32,656 nt of DNA, taken from the NCBI GenBank assembly GCA_025529335.1, contig JAMYHX010000480.1:1-32656 (forward strand), written 5' to 3'. Source of the stretch: Rhizopus sp. PT2906 (taxonomy: Eukaryota; Mucoromycota; Mucoromycetes; Mucorales; Rhizopodaceae). The notes beneath the pieces were generated by a model, which was given only the letters and a program-made list of their open reading frames with translations, did not search any database and was not told the origin of the DNA. Each line of letters begins with the position of its first letter. Positions within the stretch are counted from its first letter, which is position 1. Positions 22,465-30,735 of this stretch are shown here, piece after piece. The translations under genes and the position numbers were made by a program.

Positions 22465-22935
22465 GTTTATTTGAATAATCAAAAAAAGAACTTTTTTTTG
22501 AGCTTTCTGGGATCGTCTTTGTGACTTGTCTATTTCTGTCTATTTGTCTGTCTTTATTCCAAACCAGCACACACACACACGAGACTTTTGATACAAATAG
22601 TTAAAGTGTGAAACCCTGGGGGAACACCACAAACAATAAGTGTACATTGTCCAATGCTAAGAGAGTCGGTTAAATGACGGTTATCTTCTCTTTTAGGCAA
22701 TCATTGAGCCGTCAGTAAAGGAAAGTAGATCCTTAGCGGACATAGCCACCGGTTCTCACAAAGGAACGGAGCATTTTTTGCAGACAGTGCTTTTTGGAGT
22801 ATGTTGATGTTGTTAATACTCCACTAATGCTTACGGTGATTTTAACAAAAGAATACTATTAAACGCAGTGTGTTTATGTGTTTATTAAGACTGCTTTTAA
22901 AAAGGAGGCGCAAGTTAACGCAGATAGCACTATAA
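22465..22935. other. Intergenic between TAF-like gene and URM1
   Basis: This holds the URM1 promoter side and the 3' region of the TAF-like gene. A short CA run lies at about 22568-22580. A 7-base inverted repeat (GGAGTAT 22796-22802, ATACTCC 22816-22822) lies in the probable 3' region of the TAF-like transcript. I see no gene. Confidence 0.5.
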
Positions 22936-24468
22936 TCACACATTTATTTCTTTTATCTCATCCATATTCTGTTGAGTATCCTGTTGAGGTACCTGAGAAT
23001 CTGAAGATGATGGCTGCATTAGTTGAATTTGTTGATTTTGTCCTTGCTGCTGCTGCTGCTGTTGTTGTTGTTGTTGTTGTTGCTGTAAAAGTAATTGTTG
23101 TTGCTGCTGTAGCAGTTGCTGTTGTAGTAACATTTTCTTTTTCTTTATAATGTATTTACTGTCACCGGTCTTTTGCATATTATTAATATCCACACTTCCC
23201 GTACTTGCTTTTGCATTTGCAAATTCTGAAAGCGACATTGGTGATAAAGGCCGTCCTAATCTCTTCAAGCCTGCTTTACTAGACGCTAAGGCAGCCAACA
23301 TGGATGCTTTGTTTGGTCTAGTGATATCATTAGATGCTGATGATTGTGGAGATGATGGTACTGAGTGTTGATCACTCATTGTATGTTGTGTTGTAGGCGT
23401 AGCAGGAACGGATGTGGTACCCGTAGTGGCCACATCAATGAGTAAATTGGGTGTTGTTAATCTAGGCAGTAATAACGGATCCGTCACGCTTCTGACAATT
23501 TCCTCAAATACGCCAATATCTCTATCAAACATGTGGTTTCCAGGTGCTGCTTCATTCTCTGTCTGTATTCTAAAGAGCTCGTCATGACCGACAATGCCTT
23601 CACCCAACTTCAAAGATGCACCATTTGTATTTGATAGTCCTTTCAGTGCAGGTAAACGTGCCTTCTTTCTAGGTGGTTCCTTTTCAGGCGTACTCGCTTC
23701 CTTGGTTGAAAGATCAGTGGGCTCAATGACGAGAGAAAGCGGCTGTTGTGAAATATTTGCTTCAGCTGCTAAAATCGACTCCTCAAATGGTACAATATGC
23801 GTAAATGGATTGTCCACAGGCTTCTTTTTGTTTTTAACAATCAATGGAGGTGGTAGTGACTCGGCAGATGCTGCCTTCACTTGGGGTATCATGGACTGAA
23901 TTGCCTTTTCTTTCAAAGATTTATCGATGGCTGGACCATTTTCTTCCTCCACGACACCATCTTCTTTTATCTCTGGAAATGCCGGAAGGAAAGGAGGGAT
24001 ATATTGTGGTAATGTTGTAGAGTAAGTCGGTGTAGGTGAAAGTGGTTCTTCTATAGGCGGTGACTCTGGGCATAATTCAAACTCTGGAATCGATTGGAAG
24101 TTGTATTCGATAATATCTTCAAAGTTATGTCTACCCTTTCTAACAGTTCCTTCCAATAATCGACTTGGATCTGACTGAGCAGCCCAACAAGGTGAAAGTT
24201 GCTTGCCTTCTTTGTCAAGCCACTCTTTTAAGCTGTCTGGTGTGATGTATAGATCTTCCATAGCATCGATCAAATCCCACGCGTTCCCGATGGTTCTTCC
24301 ATTTAAATTCGCATAAGCCGAGACATAAGATCCTAAAAGCTCCAGGTATTGTCTAAGCACATCGCTCAGCACATGAATAGACTGATTTGTTGCTGACTCG
24401 AAACCTGAGCTTTGAATTATACGTTGAGTGACTATTTCTGATATTGAAGAACAAAATGAGTCAGCCAT
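22936..24468 (-). CDS. TFIID subunit, TAF3/TAF8-type histone-fold protein
   Basis: A single uninterrupted exon of 510 aa. I chose the start at 24468 (MADSFCSSISEIVTQRIIQ). The frame stays open further upstream, but that part is a phenylalanine-rich run unlike the family. Residues 1 to about 80 match the bromodomain-associated (BTP) histone fold: GFESATNQSIHVLSDVLRQY, then a YANLNGRT turn and a final LKEWLDKEGK helix. About residues 130-165 contain LPQYIPPFLPAFPE, the proline-rich motif that follows this fold in TAF3 and TAF8. The GRT turn favours TAF3 slightly; no PHD finger is present, as expected in fungi. The middle is disordered with basic patches (PRKKARL), and the C-terminus has a long glutamine tract coded by CAA/CAG repeats (about 23047-23130). 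Its role would be in the nucleus, pairing with another TAF in promoter recognition. A Spt7-like role is a less likely alternative. Confidence 0.85.
   Translation of the reverse strand: MADSFCSSISEIVTQRIIQSSGFESATNQSIHVLSDVLRQYLELLGSYVSAYANLNGRTIGNAWDLIDAMEDLYITPDSLKEWLDKEGKQLSPCWAAQSDPSRLLEGTVRKGRHNFEDIIEYNFQSIPEFELCPESPPIEEPLSPTPTYSTTLPQYIPPFLPAFPEIKEDGVVEEENGPAIDKSLKEKAIQSMIPQVKAASAESLPPPLIVKNKKKPVDNPFTHIVPFEESILAAEANISQQPLSLVIEPTDLSTKEASTPEKEPPRKKARLPALKGLSNTNGASLKLGEGIVGHDELFRIQTENEAAPGNHMFDRDIGVFEEIVRSVTDPLLLPRLTTPNLLIDVATTGTTSVPATPTTQHTMSDQHSVPSSPQSSASNDITRPNKASMLAALASSKAGLKRLGRPLSPMSLSEFANAKASTGSVDINNMQKTGDSKYIIKKKKMLLQQQLLQQQQQLLLQQQQQQQQQQQQQQGQNQQIQLMQPSSSDSQVPQQDTQQNMDEIKEINV
23047..23130 (-). 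repeat. CAA/CAG repeat coding for polyglutamine
   Basis: On the plus strand this reads as GCT and GTT triplets; on the coding strand it gives glutamine and leucine-glutamine runs near the C-terminus of the TAF-like protein. The longest pure glutamine run is about fifteen residues. Mixed CAA/CAG composition should slow slippage, but length variation between strains is likely. Confidence 0.85.
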
Positions 24469-24959
24469 TGGATTTGTGAGAAGAAGAAAAAAGAAAAATA
24501 GCCCTCTTTCTTGTCCCCGCTGCCAAGCGCATTTTGAAATTGCAAGTGTGACGTTGTGCTGTCGGCGATTGAATAATATTGGCGTGACTAACAGGACGTT
24601 GGAGTCTTCTATTTTTGTGAGTTTACAAACCACAATCTATACAGAAAATTAAAAAAAACTATTGTCAATAAACATAGCACTCATCAAAAGCCACTCTTTT
24701 TACCTTAACTTGAAACTCTCCTCCTGAGATTGCTACCTTTATACAACCACAGCTCACTGTGGGTGAAGCCTTTGATTTCTCTTCAAGCTTTATTATACTT
24801 GGGGAAAATCTTTCTGTTTCTCTTCAAGGCCCTATCCTTCGAGACGCATTTCTATCCTTCAGGGCTTTTTTTTCTTTTAAATAAATTAAATTAAAACGAA
24901 AAAAGAATGAACTTATTAGCTGCTTTCATCTTCATCCCCGTTTATGCCTTCAGATTAAT
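24469..24959. other. Promoter side of the TAF-like gene
   Basis: AT-rich sequence with pyrimidine-rich stretches, upstream of the TAF-like gene and before the LINE relic. No coding exon is supported. Confidence 0.45.
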
Positions 24960-25990
24960 CAAACGCAGATGCTATGGCGCAAGAAGTCCTCAATATGGGC
25001 GCTTTTTATGTAGGTCGTCCGTGAGATAGTTCACGGTTTCCTGGAAGCACACAGGGGCGAATGGCTCAAATAGCACGTAGCCGATTATATCCTAACACAA
25101 TAAAATCATCATCTTCCCTTTGATTTGCCTAGGGCTATTCCATTTATACTAGTGTGGCTCAAAGGAAAGCTTTTTGTTGACCAATTGTTGCTCAAGGTTA
25201 AGACAGTTTGTGGTATTCACGTACAGCGACCACTGTCTACCAGGGATTAGCTTACGGTATTGAATATCTTCCTTTTCTCAAGCGCTGGTACGTCCTACGC
25301 ATGGTTCCTTTAGACTTTTCCCAAATCCAAATGTTTCAGTGGTTTGGTAATGCGTTCCTTAACGGTTATTGTTTTCCAAGGATTAGGTTTGAGACCCTGT
25401 CACTCCCTGGGAGGGATAATGGTGCAAACATCCTGGATCTTCACGTGCAATAAGCGATGCTACAGTGGCGTTGATTGCTTTTTCTGCTTTCTAACCCATC
25501 CGTTTACCGCCTTTGCAATTAGATATGTTCTCTTCCTGAAACTGGTCCTTTCTAACATTAGTGCATCCCATAAAAGTTATAGTTGACTCATTTTATTTGT
25601 TTCTCTCCACTCATAGCTTCTTCAATTTGTCAACAACCTGCTCAAGTTTCTTTCTTCAAGCCTTTAATGAACTGTTGCCACTGTCCTTTCCCAACTAACT
25701 GAACGTCGAAATCTTCTTGGTCATATATATCCATTAAGCCCTTATCATATTTACCCTATAAATACTTAATCGTATGAGATCACTTTATACCCTACATCTA
25801 CACTTCAAAAGATTGACCACAAATACGCTATTTCTACATAACGCATCATGCTCAATCCTCATTGGTCATAAACAATCCTATTTTATGCCAAATGATGTTG
25901 TTTGTAAAAATAACCTTTTTTTTTCTCTTCCTTTTTTCCTGGTAAATGTGTTAAATGGACGCTTGTTGTCATTCATTTATACGTAGCAAG
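24960..25990 (+). pseudogene. Decayed LINE ORF2 C-terminal relic (L1-like)
   Basis: The plus strand holds a frameshifted relic of the region following the reverse-transcriptase core of L1-type LINEs. Recognisable pieces in order are TSVAQRKAF (near 25149), then in other frames KTVCGIHVQRPLSTRD, RWYVLRMVPLDFSQIQ (near 25290-25335) and PRIRFETLSLPGRDNG (from 25376), ending ILDLHVQ, followed by AMLQWR in the +1 frame. The order (SVAQR-AF, C-IH-RSLS, W-VLRV-PL-F, PRI-F-TL-LP—GG, LD—QQALQ-RWL) matches Mucorales LINE ORF2 proteins as I know them. Stops and frame changes every 30-100 codons show it is inactive. No reverse-transcriptase active-site motif remains in the window, so it is 5'-truncated, as is usual for LINEs. 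Confidence 0.65.
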
Positions 25991-26005
25991 ACGTGTCTTT
26001 GCAAG

Positions 26006-26735
26006 GTAAGTGACGATTAAAAGCAGTAAACAGATTGTTCATTCACCTTTGTTTTAGCGTGGTCTCTTTTTTTCACTTTGCAAGTCGCTGGGCAGCATCT
26101 GCCCCTTTTTTTTTTCCATACTTTTATGGGAAGGGGTATCACTATGGCTGGTGTTCAATGCCTGGTAAAGTCTGTCAGAAGAGAAGACGGTAGTGAGGCG
26201 GCATATGGTCTAATGCCTATAACGTGATATGACGCTTCTTCCCCTCCAAGTTAGAAACAGTACGGAAACTCAATTCACATGCTTGTTATGTTTCGCGTTT
26301 TTCTCATCTTATCGATTGATTAGATCACTGAAAGAAGAACTGGCCTTTCTAGAAGAAGATAGCCATTGTTTTTAGCTTGGTATATCGGAATGGATAGCGG
26401 ACCAAATCGTAAAACTACATTTATCGAAAAAGAGATGAGCAGGCAGGGACATGAGTGTGTATGCCTTCCTCCAAGTTCCCCTGACTGAATCCTTTTGATT
26501 AGTTTTGGCCTGTTTGTATGAGTAAAATGAGAAGAGAAGAATTATTGGAGGAAGAGACGGTATCCTCAAGAATACGTGATCCATACAATAATATGGCTAT
26601 GAATCATTATGAAGACTATTGTAGATACGCCATGGCTAAGCTTGAAGACTGCTTAAATAAAAGTCCTGTTTAATTAAGAAAGAGTTATTCTTCATTAGCT
26701 GAATTTAGTCAAAGGAGAGCTTCTATTTTTTGCGT
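26006..26735 (+). pseudogene. Relic element copy B
   Basis: The counterpart of 16891-17463. Block 1 (26006-26060) aligns with 16891-16945 at roughly three bases in four by eye. Block 2 (26240-26370) includes TATGTTTCGCGTTTTTCTCA and TTAGATCACTGAAAGAAGA, which reads RSLKEELAFLEED before a stop, against RSLKEGLALLEDN in copy A. Farther on, 26518-26673 is an intact 51-codon frame rich in glutamate (MSKMRREELLEEET). It may be the surviving end of the same unit or chance. The copy ends with AATAAAAG near 26656 and the shared 12-mer TATTTTTTGCGT at 26724-26735. It lies just downstream of the LINE relic. Confidence 0.45.
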
Positions 26736-26765
26736 GATACTCACTCGCCCATAATGATCTCTTTA

Positions 26766-26813
26766 TACACTCTTTTCGGAAATTATTCGCGAATAGTTTC
26801 TGAAAAGAGTGTA
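26766..26813. repeat. 48-base near-perfect palindrome
   Basis: Left half TACACTCTTTTCGGAAATTA plus TTCG and the reverse complement of the right half agree at 22 of 24 positions, with no spacer at the centre (TTCG|CGAA). The outer 12-base arms TACACTCTTTTC and GAAAAGAGTGTA are perfect. Such a structure can be a compact foldback element, a transposon terminus fusion or a cruciform-forming site. It begins 31 bases after the tail of relic copy B. Confidence 0.85.
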
Positions 26814-26819
26814 AATCTC

Positions 26820-27250
26820 TAACTCCCATGCTATTCACTGCTTCCAGATGCATCGTAAACTTATGATGCCCGAAACCATTTCTGACCCACTGTTCTTCCT
26901 TTTAAATATGCTACCTACCAGGAAACCTCGCTCTCCTAACACAGTGCTCTCGTGAACCATTCGCTGGCCAACTATATGCAGAATTCTATATGAACTCGAT
27001 TACCTCTATCACGCTAAGCTTCCGCCTACTCCGCCCACTCACCTCGGGCAAAGACTCTTAGAATGGCTCCCCTCTTCTCCTTCTCACTAGTGTATCTTAC
27101 ACTTGATCCCATTCACTCCTTTCAAAACATTTTTACCTTGATCCCAAAAGGGTTTTTTAGTCACTACTATCCTTCCTTTATGAACTGCCTCGGGCAGGAA
27201 AGATGTAATATTACGATCGTGCGCCCATTAGAGGTTTTAATTATTTATAA
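26820..27250 (+). pseudogene. Possible further LINE ORF2 fragment
   Basis: An open stretch at about 26970-27090 on the plus strand reads LYELDYLYHAKLPPTPPTHL then GQRLLEWLPSSPS. In my recollection the YHAKLPPTPP and L-QRLL-WL pattern occurs in the far C-terminal part of Mucorales LINE ORF2 proteins. If so, it may be the remainder of the relic at 24960-25990, interrupted by copy B and the palindrome. Beyond it the sequence is non-coding up to the next gene. Confidence 0.35.
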
Positions 27251-27363
27251 ATAAAAATCCGTTTAAACGTAAATCTCTAACTTACAGGTATTACAAATAT
27301 TTATAAAAGATGCTATTACTGCGGTACATTTTCTTTTTCATCCTTCTTTTTTTTTTGTAAAAA

Positions 27364-27741
27364 ATGGCTATAGATTTGATAGACGCATTTAAAAAAACGT
27401 TTGAGTATGATCCAAGCACAGTCTGGGTTGCTTATGAAAACGGCACCCTTATTTTCTTTAAAGCAAACACTGATAAGCAAACAGCAATAGAAAATGCACA
27501 AGAACTAGTAGCAATAGACGTGACAGCAGGAACAGATACGGCAGATTTTGATGTATATCGGATGGACAAGGCCTATCCCGATGATAATGTCTATTTGGTT
27601 GCATATTCCAATCCCTCCAACATGGTCACGATCTTAGAAATGCCTGAAGGTTCTGAAGATCTCATAGTCGGGCTATCCGGTCGTGCGAAAAGAATTCAGG
27701 ATAGCCAATCAAAAAACATTATTTGTACCTCTTTTGATTAA
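27364..27741 (+). CDS. Hypothetical 125-aa cytosolic protein
   Basis: An intronless frame of 125 codons with a good start context (AAAAATGGC). I do not recognise the family. The protein is acidic, without signal peptide, membrane segment or cysteine-rich motif. It begins MAIDLIDAFKKTFEYDPSTV, then alternates strands and turns (WVAYENGTLIFFK, VYLVAYSNPSNMVTILEM), suggesting a compact alpha/beta or beta-rich fold. The segment AGTDTADFDVYRM and a SGRAKRIQ segment near the end are other visible features. It converges with MDE1, with only 48 bases between the two stop codons, so the transcripts probably overlap at their 3' ends. The lack of stops, amino-acid composition and start context support a real gene, but expression is unproved. 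Confidence 0.72.
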   Translation: MAIDLIDAFKKTFEYDPSTVWVAYENGTLIFFKANTDKQTAIENAQELVAIDVTAGTDTADFDVYRMDKAYPDDNVYLVAYSNPSNMVTILEMPEGSEDLIVGLSGRAKRIQDSQSKNIICTSFD

Positions 27742-27789
27742 AGATTGTTGAAAACTAAACAACTAAAAAAGATAAATAAATTCCCTTCT

Positions 27790-28658
27790 TTATTCATAAT
27801 CAGGTTCTCCTTCTGGCTTTTTTGCGGGATCAATGCCGATAGATTTCATCTTGACCGCAATCTCAAAGAGATAATCATAGCATTCAGTCATTGTCTTTGC
27901 CTTTTCCCAAGATTCTATTGTGGCATTAATTCTCTTTTTCACAAATATCACTTTTAGGACCTTACCTCCCCAGACATAAACACCGTGACGACGTACGAGG
28001 ACAGCATTTGTATCAGGATACTCTCTCATAGCCTAGTGATATAATAAGCATCATTGTCATCTAGACTCAAATGAACTTACAGCTGCCATTCTATCCGTCA
28101 AATCCTCTTCTTCAGGTGTATTTTCAACAATAGGCACGACGAGCTTGTCAAAATAGCGCAAGTTCTGTGTTGTTGAGCCAATACGAATACCTTTAATCAT
28201 TTCTTGATGAGATATCTCAAATGTTTTGCCAGGATACAATAATGTTGCCATGACAGCATTTTGGGAGTGTGTATGAATACAGGCACCTGCATCGCGCATG
28301 GTGTAAGCGTTGTAAAATAGAGGTGTGCAAGCAGAAGGCTTATATGTCAAGGGTTTTCTTAAAAGTGTGCGATCTTGTAATGTCATTACAAATAAATCTT
28401 GGGGTTCCATGCGTTCTTTTTGAACACCTGAAGGTGCAATATAGACCTTATCTCTGTAAAAAGCAATTTTAGTTGCTCTTGTTATCGACTCCTGCTCTTT
28501 TGTTACCCTTTTCTAATACTGATACCACCTCCAGTTCCAGTGACCCAACCCAAATTGTAAAATAACCTACATAATTCAGGAATAAGGTTGGCAGGGTGAT
28601 GAGGATCTTCACTCTGGCATAATTCAGCAGATGTAGTCACTAGTTCTTTAACAGACAT
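27790..28658 (-). CDS. MDE1: Methylthioribulose-1-phosphate dehydratase
   Basis: Four exons on the minus strand (28658-28507, 28453-28081, 28032-27966, 27914-27790) encode 238 aa, close to the yeast enzyme. It removes water from methylthioribulose 1-phosphate in the methionine salvage pathway, recycling methylthioadenosine left by polyamine synthesis, in the cytosol. It is a class II aldolase/adducin-fold protein. Visible motifs are GWVTGTGGGISIRKGDKVYI, IAPSGVQKERMEPQDLFV, the zinc-binding HTHSQNAV, SHQEMIKGI with the likely catalytic glutamate, and RRHGVYVWG with a further zinc-ligand histidine, then ESWEKAKTMTECYDYLFEIA. The third intron (27965-27915, 51 bases) has no in-frame stop, so its retention would insert 17 residues into the conserved VWG-ESW site. 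I exclude it because the spliced form fits the family. Confidence 0.96.
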
Positions 28659-28802
28659 GGTTGAAAGAAGAAAGAAGAAAAAGTCAGCCAAAAAAGCTAT
28701 TCAGCTGGAGTAACCTGTCTGGTCTGTAGTGACAGTCTAATGTAATTAAAAAGCTTTTAAACAGATATATTTGAACATAAAGTCTTTTATTTTAACGTGT
28801 CT

Positions 28803-30168
28803 TTATTTTGACTTGGACTTGGAAGGACGTCCTCGCTTTTTTTTTTCAATTGGCTTTTCAGTAGTTAACTTTACCTTATTTTTGCCCTTTGTGGCTTTTG
28901 ACCTCTTTTGCGATTTTTTCTTCGAAGCGACTTGACGTTTTACAGCCTTGACATGTTTTTTGAACTCCGCGCACTCTTGGAGGAGACCTTCTTCATAAGC
29001 GACGGTGAAAAGCTTCTCTAAGAAGGGGAAATAGTCAAATTTTTGTCTTATAAGGTCATCAATATCTTCATTGTCTTGCTTGCTTGTAGGCGACTCGTAA
29101 GTGACAGCCATTAAACTGAAGGCGATACCATTGTCTTCACTATATAGGTATATTTATATACAGAGTGTTAGTGATAAAATATAAACGCGGATTATATTTA
29201 CGATGCTGTCATCTTTTGCTCAAGGAAAGGCTTTAGTGTGTTCAACCAGCCATTTTCAGTGGAGGGGGCAAGCTTGATAGGACCATGCTTTAGTCCATCC
29301 AGCTCCCATACGAAGCCGGCCTTGTAGATGTAGCTCACGTAGTGGTAGTTTTCAGTGTCTACTAGCTCTTGGTTGCTACTGGCCAGCTCTTCGTCATCAA
29401 TATCCATCATCAGGGTATCAGATTTTTGTTGCAAGCTTAATTAACACAAAGAAAAAACATCAGATTCATGTATATTTATCATGAAAGTAACTGCTGAAAC
29501 TTACGTGGTATATAAGTGATGTATTTTACGTATCTGTGGGGAATTTCCGAGCGCCATACCGCGATTCTATAAGGTATTAGTCAAGAAAAAAGACGCGTAA
29601 TATCGTGTTTATACACTTACCACGGGAGAAAAACCTCTTGTGAATTCCAGAAAGCTTTCTAAAAGCGCTCCTTTATAGATATCAGCGTTAAATAAGACTG
29701 CCAGTAAGGCTAAAGTACCGCAGATGTTTGTGATGACCTAAAACACGGTTTTAGTAGTTTTCAGAAACAGTGTATATGTAAGTTATTTACCTGGGCAGTA
29801 AAGGTAACGGGAGAATCATTGATATCGGCTGTATTCGTATCTGTAGGAATGATATCATTATCGTTATCTGTGCACTTGGAAGCAAGGATTAAGCCATAAA
29901 CAGGTCTAAGAAAAAACGTGTAAATATCTTAAAAGACTTTGCAAGTGTTTAATGTACCCTTCTGCATTCAGAAAATCAAAGTCTAGGCTATACACTTCTT
30001 GCACTTTGACTTCTTTAGTGCCGTACTCACGTACCATGTCATTAAAGATCGCTAATGGATAAATGAGTAACAGATGAAGTAGTTAATTTTTAGATCTTTA
30101 CCAGGATCAGAAGGCAGCAAGGTCCAAGGTTCGTTTTGGTCAACTGGAAGCATAAGATCAGACGTCAT
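28803..30168 (-). CDS. UCH37: UCH37/UCHL5-type ubiquitin C-terminal hydrolase
   Basis: Seven exons on the minus strand: 30168-30102, 30051-29958, 29905-29791, 29737-29621, 29566-29505, 29435-29202 and 29139-28803, giving 341 aa (human UCHL5 has 329). It is a cysteine protease removing ubiquitin. The catalytic set is visible: Q92 and C98 in QVITNICGTLALLAVLFN, H183 in ENYHYVSYI and D198 in ELDGLKHGPI. The NRGMALGNSPQIRKIHH segment also matches. The last exon joins as SSEDNGIAFSLMAV and continues QKFDYFPFLEKLF, the UCH37 C-terminal (ULD/DEUBAD) region that in other species docks to the proteasome subunit Rpn13 or to the INO80 complex. The tail is very lysine-rich and ends KKKRGRPSKSKSK, with an AT-hook core RGRP (332-335). 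The catalytic domain alone resembles yeast Yuh1, but the C-terminal exon settles the UCH37 type. Confidence 0.94.
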
Positions 30169-30735
30169 TATAATAGATTTGTAACAAGACGAAAGAAAAA
30201 GAAAAGGCTATTTTTTATGTTCGAGCTATTTGCTTAAATAGAGAAAGTTTGGATCATGTGATAAGCTCAATTCTGCACTGACCTATAAACACCTTACCAT
30301 GGACTTTTTTTTTTCTATTGTTCGTGCAGATGTGTGTTCTTATTTAAGTAACAAATCAAACTCTTCAGGCAAATTCTAATCTTGCTCCTTTGTATTTTGG
30401 TGCCATTATCAGATTTTTAGTGAGAAGGAGTAGGTTGTTTTGAGTAACCTTTGGATAAAAATAGACTTGCTAGATTAATTGCATTAGAACTTTAACTGTG
30501 AAGAAGAATAAGCAAGATCAAACATATCAGTTATCACTTGGTTTGACTCTGTTTTCATAGATAATTGTTTAAAGGCTTGATAGCTTTTTTATAGTAATTA
30601 TGTGGCCATGGTTACAAGTAACTATAGTAACATATGTTCTCTCTGGTTTTGCTCATTACTGTAAAGAATGACACCTTAGTATCAGCCAATAAATTCTTTC
30701 AATCTTTGTTTTTATTTTAAGTTCTTCTTTATCAA
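30169..30735. promoter_or_regulatory. Divergent UCH37/DUG3 intergenic region
   Basis: 567 bases separate the two start codons, so the region must hold both promoters and 5' untranslated regions. It is AT-rich. I see no clear TATA box at a convincing distance for either gene, and no extra coding exon. Confidence 0.5.

Noticed and set aside
28803..29111. Separate small AT-hook protein gene
   Set aside because: A GT-AG intron joins this frame in phase to the UCH catalytic exons, and the joined sequence matches the UCH37 C-terminal region, so it is the last exon of that gene.
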